DNA of 64,000 nucleotides, from the NCBI GenBank assembly GCA_036023115.1, contig JAYKKT010000076.1, forward strand, positions 434,001 to 498,000. Reading direction: 5' to 3'. Source of the DNA: Brasenia schreberi (lineage: Eukaryota; Streptophyta; Magnoliopsida; Nymphaeales; Cabombaceae). The translations under genes and the position numbers were made by a program. Shown here piece by piece: positions 1-9,539 of this stretch (position 1 is the stretch's first letter; the number at the start of each line of letters is the position of its first letter). A model generated the notes under the pieces. The model ran no database searches and had not been told where the DNA came from. It saw only the letters and a list, made by a program, of their open reading frames with translations.

Positions 1-2
1 AC

Positions 3-2393
3 TCGATGAAATGGGTGTATTGGTTCCCTCTATCCCTTAAGGGCACAGCTGCCAAATGGCTGGCTTCCTACGACTTAAGCCAGTTCGCTACTTTTGAAGA
101 GTTAGCGAACTGCTTCATGCAAAGATTTGCACACAACGTGGAAGTCACGCCAACCCTGAATACCTTAAGGGATACAAAGCAAGGCATGAACGAGGACGTG
201 CATGCCTTCATTATGAGGTGGAGGTCTCTTTTGGGCCAAGTGCGAAAGCCTATATCCGAAGGATGCGCAGTAATGCTCATCCTGGATAATTTCAAAAGCG
301 AGTTAAAAACCCTTCTCTCGCTCCATGAGATTTCAACTTTCCATAAGTTGATCAAAAAGGCCTCCCTTTTCGAAACCAACTTGCGAAAAGGGACATACGA
401 CCACTTATGGAAAGGAAGTGCCGTTCCCAAAACACGTGTGGAAAAGCCCATCGCATATGGGCTGCCCACAACGGACAAAGGGGCAAAGCCCCACAAAATC
501 GCCAATGTCCGGGTGGATCCAGGCATGGCAGGCACTTCTAAAAATTTTGAAAAAATAGAAAATAAGAGAGAACGCAATTTTTCAAAACCAATTGAAAAAC
601 GGGAGTACACTCCGCTGGGGCAACCTGTGTCGGAGGTCCTAGACCTCTTACTTGCCCAGGGCATGATCGAACTCCCTGAAATCCCCGAAGGAGTCACGTC
701 CAAAGGGGGGTATTTAAACCGATTTTGCAAGTATCATCGGCTCAAAGGCCATGATACCAAACGTTGCTTCTCTCTTCTAAATAAAATTGAGAACTTGATA
801 GCGGAGGGCCGGCTCCAGGTCACTGCGGAACCTGAGCCACCTCAAGCTATCTTCAAGGAACCCTTTCCCAAACATGCCAGTGGCAGTGGGAAAGGAAAGG
901 AGGTATGTACCCTCACCATTTCCAAGGAACTAGCGCAAAAGCCCGAACCTGGTCGACCTGCTTGTGCGCCCATCCTTGTATTATACAAGAGGCCCGCCCA
1001 AGTCGTCATTCGGGGACCACCAAAAATGGAAACCCCGGCAAAGCCAGTTGTTAAAATACAAGGTTCTCCTCAGCTCATCCTTAGAGCCAAGTTTAGCGCG
1101 AACCCTAGGCTGGTCGTGGGGGAAGTCACTAGATCCGGGAGGATCTACCAACCCCCGCACCTTCAAGGTGCTCAAAAGGTGGTCAGTGTGCCTGGCCCCT
1201 CAAAAGCATGTATCCCTAGTGGTCTGCCAAAAGCAGATAAGGACAAAATCATCCTAAATCCTTATGATTTCGAAAACCACCTTTCAAAGATTCCTATTCA
1301 CATGTCTATCCTAGAGCTTGTCAAAACCTCGCCTAGGCATAGACTTGTCTTAGAGAAAATTCTAGAAAGGGCCAAGGTTGATTCGAACATAAGTCCGGAA
1401 TCCTTGTCTGCCCAAGTGGCTTTATTAGGAGCAAAATCGCCCATCACCTTTTCGGAAGATGATGTAGATAGACCGCACGAAACCCATAACCAGGCCCTGC
1501 ACATCGAGGTGGTTCTAAACAACCACTCTCTGGACAGGTGCCTAGTCGATGGTGGAGGAGGGCTCAACATCCTTCCACTTCACGTGGCGTACAAAATCGG
1601 AGTCACCTTGACTTCAGTGAACCCAAGCCCCATCGTTATCACTGGATACGATGGGAATGCGTCTAGACCTTTAGGATCCATCGAACTCCCAATGGAAACG
1701 GGAGGGATCGAACACACGGGGGTGTTCCATGTCTTGGACGTCCACCCCCATTATAACCTGTTGCTGGGAAGACCCTGGATACACAGTTTGTGCGCTGTGC
1801 CATCCACCTTCCACAAGTGTGTCAAGATCCCTTTTAGGGACCAGGTCGTAGTGATCCTAGGTGAGAGTCACCCACAGCTTCAGGGGATCATAAACTCCCC
1901 TTGTTTATCGAGCTCCCAGGCCCATGAGGCTAACCTGGGGCAAATTATGGTTGAGCCACCTCGGCTCATGTTGAACAACCCTAGGAAGGTTGTATGTGTG
2001 AAGGGGCCGCCTAAAGCAGGCCCCCTCCCGACTCTAATCCTCCTAGGAAAACCCAAGCGTTCCCTATTTCCAAAACCCCTGGACAAAAGGCCATACGAGC
2101 CTAATATGGACGATAGCATGTTCCAAGACCATGACTTGTATCCCATCTTTTCAAAAAACAAAAGGTCGTGGAACATGTTATTAAACATGGGCTACACGCC
2201 CTACAAAAGTCTAGGGGCACAAAACCAGGGTTTCCTAGAGCCCATCCTTCCTAGGGCCAACCCAAGCCGATATGGGATCGGCTATACTCCCCAAATACCG
2301 CCGGAGCCACCCCCTGTGACCACCTGGGTCAAGGGTGCCCCGGAGCCTGTCTTAGAAGAGACCTACGGTTTAGACCTCCTATTCCGAGTCTAA
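3..2393 (+). CDS. Gag-protease polyprotein of element A (5' partial)
   Basis: The frame is open from the window edge to TAA at 2391-2393; the first ATG (6) is internal, because element G shows gag extending well upstream of it. Counting from that ATG: a Retrotrans_gag capsid domain at about residues 1-125; a zinc-knuckle variant C-x2-H-x4-H-x4-C with C241, H244, H249 and C254; a basic, proline-rich linker; and a retropepsin-like protease around D515 in a VDGGGGLNILP context, closed by an LLGRPWIH motif near residue 595. The usual D-S/T-G triad is D-G-G here, as in many Tat proteases. After it comes a linker with a PNMDDSMF motif. Gag would package element RNA and the protease would mature the polyproteins in the cytoplasm. 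The stop separates it from pol. Confidence 0.9.
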   Translation, partial: SMKWVYWFPLSLKGTAAKWLASYDLSQFATFEELANCFMQRFAHNVEVTPTLNTLRDTKQGMNEDVHAFIMRWRSLLGQVRKPISEGCAVMLILDNFKSELKTLLSLHEISTFHKLIKKASLFETNLRKGTYDHLWKGSAVPKTRVEKPIAYGLPTTDKGAKPHKIANVRVDPGMAGTSKNFEKIENKRERNFSKPIEKREYTPLGQPVSEVLDLLLAQGMIELPEIPEGVTSKGGYLNRFCKYHRLKGHDTKRCFSLLNKIENLIAEGRLQVTAEPEPPQAIFKEPFPKHASGSGKGKEVCTLTISKELAQKPEPGRPACAPILVLYKRPAQVVIRGPPKMETPAKPVVKIQGSPQLILRAKFSANPRLVVGEVTRSGRIYQPPHLQGAQKVVSVPGPSKACIPSGLPKADKDKIILNPYDFENHLSKIPIHMSILELVKTSPRHRLVLEKILERAKVDSNISPESLSAQVALLGAKSPITFSEDDVDRPHETHNQALHIEVVLNNHSLDRCLVDGGGGLNILPLHVAYKIGVTLTSVNPSPIVITGYDGNASRPLGSIELPMETGGIEHTGVFHVLDVHPHYNLLLGRPWIHSLCAVPSTFHKCVKIPFRDQVVVILGESHPQLQGIINSPCLSSSQAHEANLGQIMVEPPRLMLNNPRKVVCVKGPPKAGPLPTLILLGKPKRSLFPKPLDKRPYEPNMDDSMFQDHDLYPIFSKNKRSWNMLLNMGYTPYKSLGAQNQGFLEPILPRANPSRYGIGYTPQIPPEPPPVTTWVKGAPEPVLEETYGLDLLFRV

Positions 2394-2401
2394 CCCGTAG
2401 T

Positions 2402-2416
2402 GTTTTCCCTTTGTAG
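2402..2416 (+). promoter_or_regulatory. Putative 3' splice site before pol
   Basis: A pyrimidine-rich stretch, GTTTTCCCTTTGTAG, ends two bases before the pol ATG. The same string stands at this place in B (AG at 11017-11018) and C (AG at 24126-24127, minus). In the much diverged element H it is GTTTTCTTTGTAG (AG at 53855-53856, minus). The gag stop lies just upstream, so an acceptor here would let a spliced RNA start translation at pol. Splicing between gag-pro and pol is known in Ogre elements; use of this site is inferred. Confidence 0.45.
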
Positions 2417-2418
2417 GT

Positions 2419-5400
2419 ATGACGGAAGATCCCTTTTTCTAAAAATACCAAAAACATTTGAAAACTTAAAATCAAAAAAATCGAAAAACAAGAAAAACCA
2501 AAAACAATGGAAAAACAAAAACTCGAAAAAAGTGTGCTTTGTATAGTTCCCAAAGTTCTTGTTTTACAAAAACCCAAAAAAATCGAAAATTTGGAAAATA
2601 CCAAAAAGATTTTGTATATAACTGCTCCTGGTATGACTTTGGCGAAAGAAAAGGATTTCGAAAGAAACGTCGTCTGCATAGCCAGACCAAAAATTTCGAA
2701 ATCACTTGAAAATCCAAGTACAAAACCAGGTTATTTTGAAAACCACGCATCAAGTTCCCTCGGGTCTAAAGCCCACGAGAATGATCAAAGCCCAGAAGTG
2801 GATCCCCTTGAGGAAGATCCCACTTCTGAGCTCCCAGAGTTTCATAGAATTCTCGATTTTGAAAGACCTTCCCAAACAGTAGGAGGAGATTTCGTAGAGG
2901 TGAACCTAGGGGATGATTCCAATCCCAAAACCATCAAAATAGGCACATGCTTGCATAAAACTGAAAAGTTAGCATTCATTGCATTTCTACGAACCTATTT
3001 AGATGTGTTTGCATGGACGTATGAAGACATGCCGGGCATAGATCCCAGCATAGTCGAGCATCGTCTTCCCTTAGATATAGGTGTAAAACCAATAAAGCAG
3101 AAGCTTAGGAAAATACACCCGAATGTACACACGCAAGTCAAAGAGGGTTTAGAAGATCTGCTAAAAGCCGGATTTATAAAACCCATTGCGTATTCTAATT
3201 GGTTGTCAAATATCGTTGTAGTTCGAAAAACCAATGGGAAAATTCGAATATGCATCGATTTCAGAAACCTGAATAAAGCCACTCCAAAGGATAATTATCC
3301 TTTACCAAACATAGATTTGATAGTCGATAGTACTGCAAATCATGAAATGTTTTCATTTATGGATGGCTATTCAGGCTACAATCAAATCAAACTAAATCCA
3401 CGAGATCAGGGTAAGACCGCCTTCACAACCCCATGGGGCACGTACTGCTATACAGTCATGCCCTTTGGTTTGAAAAATGCCGGCGCAACATACCAACGAG
3501 CCATGAACACGATCTTCCATGATCAAATTCACGAGCTTGTAGAAGTGTATGTAGATGATCTCTTGGCAAAATCCAAAACCCGATGCACCCATATCGAATG
3601 TTTACAAAAGATTTTCGAAAGGCTTAGGCTTTACAAAGTAAAGCTAAACCCTCAAAAATGTGTGATCGGGGTAGAATCAGGGAAGCTTCTAGGCTTTATG
3701 GTGAGCCAAAGGGGAATAGAAGTCGACCCCTCTAAGTGTCGAGCCATCATAGACATGGCTCCACCCTCCAATCTCACCCAAGTCCGTAGCCTCCAGGGTC
3801 GATTACAATCTGTGCGCCGATTCATATCGAATCTGGCAACTAGATGCAAACCCTTCAACAAACTGTTGAGGAAGGGTACGAAATTCTTATGGGATGACGA
3901 ATGCCAAAAGTCCTTCGAGAGACTAAAGGCATACTTGGTTAATCCCCCTGTTTTGAATCCTCCAAAACAAGGAAAACCGCTTTTATTATACATCTCCGTG
4001 CATGTAAACGCTTTAGGAGCCCTGTTGGCTCAATACAAGGATGACACCCATAAGGAGTATGCCATCTACTATATTTCAAAAACTCTCTTGGCTTATGAAC
4101 GAAATTATCAAGCCATGGAGAAGACGTGCTTGGCCCTAGTTTGGGCCTGCCAGAAATTCAGACACTATTTCCTAGATCATGAGATCTGGATAGTGTCCAA
4201 GCTTGATCCAATCAAGCACTTGTTCGAGAAACCCATTCTCACGGGTAGATTGGGCAAATGGCAACTCCTTCTAATGGAGTATGATCTGAAATACCATCAC
4301 CAGATCTCCATTAAGGGGCAAGCCCTAGCAGATTACGTGGCTGACTTCCCCTTGGAGGACACATATCCCACTCTTGTCGAAATGCCTGATGAAGGCATAT
4401 TGCAAAACCATTTTCAAAACCACATTTTGGCAAATTCTTTCGAAAACCAAGTGTGGAAGATGCACTTCGACGGGGCACGAAACCAACGAGGGGCAGGTGC
4501 CGGGATCATCCTAATCTCCCCTGAAAAGGGCGAGATTCCCATAGCAGTCCGCTTAGATTTCGAATGTTCCAACAACGTAGCTGAGTATGAAGCACTCATA
4601 CAAGGCTTAAGGATTTCGAAAACTCTAGGGGCATCATGCATCGAGGTCTTTGGAGATTCGCTCCTTGTCATAAACCAGGTTTTAAAAATTTGGCAAGTAC
4701 GTAATGAGAAACTACTTCCATATCACGAGTTGGCCACTCGATTGGTCCAATCCTTCCAATCGTGTAAGCTCACACACGTGGGAAGAGAGGACAATGGCAT
4801 CGCCGATGCCCTCTCTTCCTTGGGTTCAACCCTGAAGGTCGATCCCATTTCAGGGACCAGATCTTTGGAAATATGGCATGCGCCCCATCCATCCACACAC
4901 GACTTAGATATTTGCCAAAACAACCCAGAGTCTATTGAAAAACCCTGGTTCTATGACATAAAACAATTTTTAGAAAATGGGGATTCACCGAGGATGCCAC
5001 ATCCAAAGATAGGGCATTCATTCGTAAAATTTCGACCCGATACACCATTCTGGGTGGGGTCTTATACAAAAAGAGTTTTACCGGCATTCTGCTTAGGTGT
5101 ATCGACCTAGAGGAGGCTAGGATAGTGATGCACGAGTTCCACGACGGAGAATGTGGAGGTCATGTTAATGCCAACATGATGGCGATGAAAATACTTAGAG
5201 GGGGTTATTTTTGGTCCACCCTGAAAAAGGATTGTCACGATCATGTTAGGAAGTGTCATCCATGTCAAGTGCATGGGCACGCCATTCATATCCCTTCATC
5301 TGCATTGCATTCCGTGGTCAGCCCCTGGCCATTTACCATGTGGGCGTTTGACATTGTAGGCCCCATATTTCCAAAGGCCTCGAATGGGCATCGTTTTATT

Positions 5401-6192
5401 TTAGCAGCCACGGAGTATTTCTCCAAGTGGGTGGAAGCCATTTCCCTAACGAATGTAATGGGGCAACTTGTGGTGGCTTTCATCCGGAGGAATATCTTGG
5501 CTCGATTTGGGGTTCCACGAGACCTTGTGTCTGATAATGGTACCCCATTCAAGAACGAGCGGATGGTTAAGTTGTGCAACACGTATGGCATAACTCACCA
5601 CTTCTCCTCGCCCTACTACCCTCAAGGCAACGGCCAAGCCGAAGCCACAAACAAGACTCTCATTGGTATCATTGAGAAAACCTTAGAGAAGGGTAGGAGG
5701 TGGCATGAGAAGCTGGATGAAGCCTTATGGGCTTATAGGACTTCCATCCGGACTCCCACGAATGCCACACCATTCGAATTGGTCTATGGCACAAACGCCA
5801 TTCTTCCCATTCATACCCAACTGCATTCATTCCATACATCCATTGCACTCGACCTCCCCCTAGAGACGCTTCAGCATGCTAAGATGGCCGAGCTAGATTT
5901 GCTAGATGAGAGGCGACTCCTTGCCATGGATCATGCTCGTGCATACCGGCAAAGGATAGCCCGACATTATACCAAACACATGAGACCTCGCCACTTTGAA
6001 GTGGGAGATCTGGTCTTAAAAACCATCCACCATCGTGGCCCACACCCCCTAGGCAAGTGGCGCCCCAACTGGGATGGACCCTATGTTGTACGAGCAACCA
6101 CTACGAACAATTCGTATTGGTTGATCGATGTAGAAGGTAGGAATTTAGCAGATCCTATCAATATTCAATACTTAAAGAAGTATCATGTGTAG
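2419..6192 (+). pseudogene. Pol of element A: RT, two RNases H, integrase (frameshifted)
   Basis: The ATG at 2419 lies 25 nt after the gag stop and matches the intact start in B. An extra T in a T-run near 2432-2436 shifts the frame; the open frame resumes by 2507. Domains: a basic linker; reverse transcriptase with FMDGYSGYNQIKL and YVDD at 3548-3559; a degenerate first RNase H lacking the first Asp; a second RNase H with D at 4469 (FDGA), E in AEYEAL, D in GDS and D in ADAL. A lost G in the G-run near 4979-4983 breaks the frame again. The integrase continues at 5125-6192 with an HHCC zinc site and the triad D (5350), D (5533), E (5641), with 35 residues between the last two. It would copy and integrate the element. 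Both lesions are in homopolymers, so assembly error is possible. Confidence 0.9.
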
Positions 6193-6418
6193 GATCTGGA
6201 TTAAATTCCAGTTTTTCGAAAATTTGAGAGGGATAGCTGCCCTGAGACGTGTAAATAAGGTGCAAAGGCGAACTCGTGTGACCCTAAGTGAGAGAATTCG
6301 CACTTGTGAAAGAGTGGAGTTTTCAAAATCGTGGTTGCATTTCAAAATCCTTCTTCTTACAAAGAAAGGCCTAGTTCAACATAGCAAGATACTTGCAAGT
6401 AGTACGTGCTATTTCTAA
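6185..6418 (+). other. Small 77-codon ORF overlapping the pol stop
   Basis: The ATG overlaps the last codons and stop of pol in another frame. The predicted peptide is basic (many Arg and Lys) and matches no family I recognise. Element F has a 77-codon counterpart at 39751-39984 differing at only a few residues. In C it is cut to 65 codons (20160-20357) and in B it is shifted early. As A and F are closely related anyway, conservation is weak evidence. It may simply be open 3' UTR. Confidence 0.22.
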
Positions 6419-6448
6419 ATAGGCTGATCTGGAATGGATCGAGTGTAG

Positions 6449-6758
6449 GCTTGGGATAAGTCCTCCCCTCTTCTCTTCTCCTTCCAAAAGGAAAACAAAG
6501 GCCCAAATCAAAAGGGAATTTCCCATTTAAAGTCTCTTTCCAAAAGAAAGAAACCAGACTTCAAAAAGAAAAATCGATTCTCTTATAAAAAAGAGGGATT
6601 AAAGAAAAAATACTCCCAAAGGGAGACCCTCTAGGAAAAAAAGGAAAAAGAGGCCAAAAAGCTCAAAAAGAGCAGTTTTCCGCCTTTTATGCCTTAAACC
6701 ACGGGACGCTTCAGAAGGGACCGTGGTATCTCTTTCCCATCCCTGGCTTATCCCAAGC
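6449..6758 (+). other. 3' UTR hairpin string closed by a 12-bp inverted repeat
   Basis: GCTTGGGATAAG (6449-6460) pairs perfectly with CTTATCCCAAGC (6747-6758). Inside are successive small hairpins: TTCC/GGAA (6482-6493), GGGAATTTCCC (6514-6524), TCTTTC/GAAAGA (6535-6551), CTCTT/AAGAG (6580-6595), CTCCC/GGGAG (6613-6625), GCTC/GAGC (6661-6673) and CCACGG/CCGTGG (6699-6726). The closing repeat is intact in B, C, D and F. This looks like a structured RNA domain of the genomic transcript between integrase and the polypurine tract; packaging, export or stability roles are guesses. The rest of 6193-7354 shows no gene. Confidence 0.6.
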
Positions 6759-7354
6759 TAAAGCATGGTTCATTTCGAGGAATCCTAAAGTAAAAATAGG
6801 ATTTACTTACTTGAATTTCATCTTGTTTGAGAATTCGACGTTTCGAGTAAGGCGTAGGAATTTGAAATGAAGCTTGTTTTCTTATAAAAACCTCCGCTAA
6901 ATAAGCGAGTGTTAAGACTCAAACAAGGGCAAGCACGAAGAGCTCGAGATCCTTAGGATCGAGACTCAAGACAGTTGTCCCGTTTGTAAATAGCTTTTGT
7001 AAATAAGTTTTAAAAACCGAACATCGAACAGCATAGGGTTTTTTGCTCACTTGGAGCAGTAGGCCTTGTAAGTCTCTAGAGTTCGACCACACCTGGTCTC
7101 TGGGAGGTCACCACTCTTGGCACCACACCCATGTCATCTGCATTCCACGCATGGTACTTGCATGAACATGATCCCATTTAGGACCAGATTCCATAAGTGA
7201 ACCCTTTGGCGTGATATCTCCTCCTACCAGAGTTTGTAAAATTGAGATTTTGCTAAAATGGGACGATCCCATATTCTTCGTGGCTAGATCTAGGGAGACA
7301 TTAAAAGGGGTGTTTGTTATCTTTGCCCTTATCCAAATCGATTTGGACAAGGCC

Positions 7355-7363
7355 AAAGAGGGG
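7355..7363 (+). other. Polypurine tract of element A
   Basis: AAAGAGGGG lies four bases (CATC) before the TG of the 3' LTR. It is the expected plus-strand primer of reverse transcription and is the same in B (15956-15964), C (19188-19196, minus), D (27575-27583) and F (38805-38813, minus). Confidence 0.8.
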
Positions 7364-8195
7364 CATCTGTAAACACCCCGAAATCCCACGAATTTCTCAA
7401 AATCCATCTGGTTTTATACAAGCAGCCCCAAAGGGCCATTTTGAGTCTGGAAACCCAGGAGCCTTCCAGACAACCCTGTATATATGTTTTAAACTTTATC
7501 TTTCTAAAACATATAATATGGCTTTTGAAAACCCTTTTAAAACATGTTTTGAAACCCCGAAGTGGCTTGGCCCGATCAAGACAGGACCAGGAGAGCCAAG
7601 AAGAGCCCGGAACCGGAGCACCTGTCGAGCCCGGCGCAGCAACTCTTGTATCTGATTCACATCCCAGGATCTCGAACGTCCAAGACCCTGTTCTTATCAA
7701 AATAGCATTTGAAGTCATCTCCGGAAGGCAGAAACGGAGGCGGACGACTATGTTGGCGAAGACCCAACGCAGACGGAGTACTGATGCTGTCAGACCCCGC
7801 ACGAATCGTCCGTTTCGAATCCAGCTCGAAGGAGTCAGAGTTCAGTTTGGATTGGATCTGGACCATATATATCCAGATTCCAATCCAAACCCATATGTGG
7901 ACTTGGATTTGGATTTGGATCCAGAGATCCAATCCAATATCCATATCCATGGCCCACATCACCTTCTCATAAATGGAGGTGGGGCCCACTTGAGATTCAC
8001 GTGGGATATTGGGCATGAGAGAGAGTGGGGTGAAAAATATCAAGAGTGTTGTATTAAGCTTGACTTGTGTGTCAAGTTTGGGTTAATCATGTGGGTTAGC
8101 CTAATTGAGTGGGTTTAAGCTTGTAATTAGCTAAAACCTAACCTAGGGCTGCACCAACATGGGGTGATCAAGGTCTATGGGCCATGCTAAGGGAG

Positions 8196-8482
8196 CTCCT
8201 TCACCTAAACCTAGCCCAAAATGCCTAAACCTAACCCAAACCCCTAATCCACCCCTAATCTGAGCCTAATCACCTAACCCAATTCCCTAATCCCGTCCTA
8301 ATCCCAACCTAATCACCTAACCCACTTCCCTAATCCTTCCCTAAACCTAGATTAATTTCCCTAATCCTAGCCTAAACCTAGCCTAATCACCTAACCTAGC
8401 TCACTAAACCTCACCCTAAAACCCAACCACCTAACCTAGCCCTAAACCCCTAAACCACCCTTAGCCCACGATTTACCCAAAC
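8196..8482 (+). repeat. CCTAA-rich, telomere-like tract in the LTR
   Basis: About 290 bp of degenerate units such as CCTAACC, CCTAAACC and CCTAATC, resembling the plant telomere repeat but never in a regular array. It lies upstream of the TATA box in A, C, D, F and the solo LTR, and in weaker form in K. One exact telo-box-like AAACCCTAAAC is in D near 31800. It is part of U3 and not a telomere. Confidence 0.7.
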
Positions 8483-8598
8483 CCCTAGTTTTAAAATATC
8501 TGGCCCAACCTTTTCCAACCCACCTTATCTACATACCACCCTACCTAAACCACCTAACCACTACCCACAGCCCAGCCCTAACCGACCTACCCATCCCC

Positions 8599-8606
8599 TA
8601 TTTAAA
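8599..8606 (+). promoter_or_regulatory. TATA box of the A LTR
   Basis: TATTTAAA is followed about 20 bases later by a conserved GGGCGGGTT stretch. Equivalent boxes occur at 17909-17916 (-, C), 30247-30254 (-, solo LTR), 31963-31970 (+, D), 37560-37567 and 45579-45586 (-, F), 47550-47556 (-, K), 58578-58585 (-, H) and 60169-60176 (+, I). Transcription would start just downstream, setting the U3/R border. Confidence 0.6.
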
Positions 8607-8875
8607 CCCCCCTCCTTGTGGGCGGGTTCTCCAAGTGGGAACCACTACCTCACCCAGCCGGGCCCTCTCCTTCTCCCTTCTCTCACCCAGCCGGGACGAC
8701 TCCCCACCTTGGCCTGCTCCAGCTGCTCCACCAGCCGCCACCTGCTCCGCCACCTTCCCTCTTCCATCCACCACCACCACCCCTCAGCCGGACGCCACCA
8801 CCTCCACCCAACCGAACCAGCCGACAGCCACCTGCCCGCCACCTTCCCACTTCATCCGCCACCTCTCCCCATTCG

Positions 8876-8881
8876 GTAAGT
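8876..8881 (+). promoter_or_regulatory. Donor-like GTAAGT, first site
   Basis: GTAAGT about 270 bases after the TATA box, preceded by CG. The same site is found in the F LTRs, the C LTR and the solo LTR, and is lost in D (GTTAGT). It is a plausible 5' splice site in the transcribed leader; use is unproven. Confidence 0.35.
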
Positions 8882-9320
8882 ACCCCAAACTCCCTCAAGG
8901 CCCCTCTCTACCACCTCTCCACTCTTAGCCACCCATCCTACCTTCATCTCAGCCCTTTTGCCGCCACCACCTAAACCTAGCCGAACCTAGTATAACCCAA
9001 GCTGCCGGCCACTACCTAGCTATCATGTCCCATTCGGCTTTCCCCTAGGTGTCCTACTCGGCCCTCCCACCAGCTCACCTCTTAGGTCCAATTTCCCTAA
9101 ACTCCCAACTCCCCTAGTGACCCTAAGAACCCACTCATTCAGCCATTTAAACCCCTTACCTTGAGGCACCATCTACTTGCCGCCGGCCACCTCCGAGGCG
9201 CCTATCCCGCGCCCCACTTGCAGCCGGCCAGCACCCTTGATCACCTACCTTCGCGGAGCTCCCGTTTGCAGCCCAAGGCCAAGCCCACGCTCAAGCAAGA
9301 CCTCTACGGACCAGCTACTC

Positions 9321-9326
9321 GTAAGT
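9321..9326 (+). promoter_or_regulatory. Donor-like GTAAGT, second site
   Basis: GTAAGT follows an AGCTA motif and precedes the TGTAATAACG element by about 55 bases. It is kept in D (32819-32824), L (about 49491), K, C, F and also in the distant H and I LTRs (about 61329 in I). Conservation across LTR families that otherwise hardly align suggests a real splice donor or another functional site. Confidence 0.45.
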
Positions 9327-9380
9327 GTCTAAACTCGGTCTTTAGTCGTACACTTGCTTGAAATTCAATTTGATACGGGG

Positions 9381-9421
9381 TTGTAATAACGGAGCATAGT
9401 CTCCCCCTGCTTGTAATAACG
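9381..9421 (+). promoter_or_regulatory. Repeated TTGTAATAACG motif flanking a GGAG/CTCC inverted repeat
   Basis: Two copies of TTGTAATAACG (9381-9391, 9411-9421) flank GGAGCATAGTCTCCCC, whose GGAG and CTCC can pair. The block is kept in all three LTR families seen here. The UGUAA and AAUAA strings fit plant poly(A) control elements, so it may mark the R region and 3' end formation. That is inference. Confidence 0.4.
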
Positions 9422-9539
9422 TGGCTTGGCACAACCACACACGTGCACTCTCTTAGTCGTGCACAATTTTGAACACACACGGGCCTAATCAACCCCTAAT
9501 ATATAAGTGTATATATACTTTCATTTTCGAAGGGTTTTG

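Noticed and set aside
7441..8118. ORFs of 130-225 codons at LTR starts (also in other LTR copies)
   Set aside because: They lie in U3, upstream of the TATA box, with Asp/Leu or Ile/Trp runs caused by the GGATTT repeats.
8196..8482. Interstitial telomere or chromosome end
   Set aside because: Units are irregular, the tract is bounded by LTR sequence and occurs at the same place in each family-1 LTR.
8618..8974. Proline-rich ORFs in the LTR leader (also near 17557-17898, 29916-30236, 37231-37548 and 45250-45567)
   Set aside because: They come from C-rich composition, overlap in several frames, and change frame between copies; no domain is recognisable.
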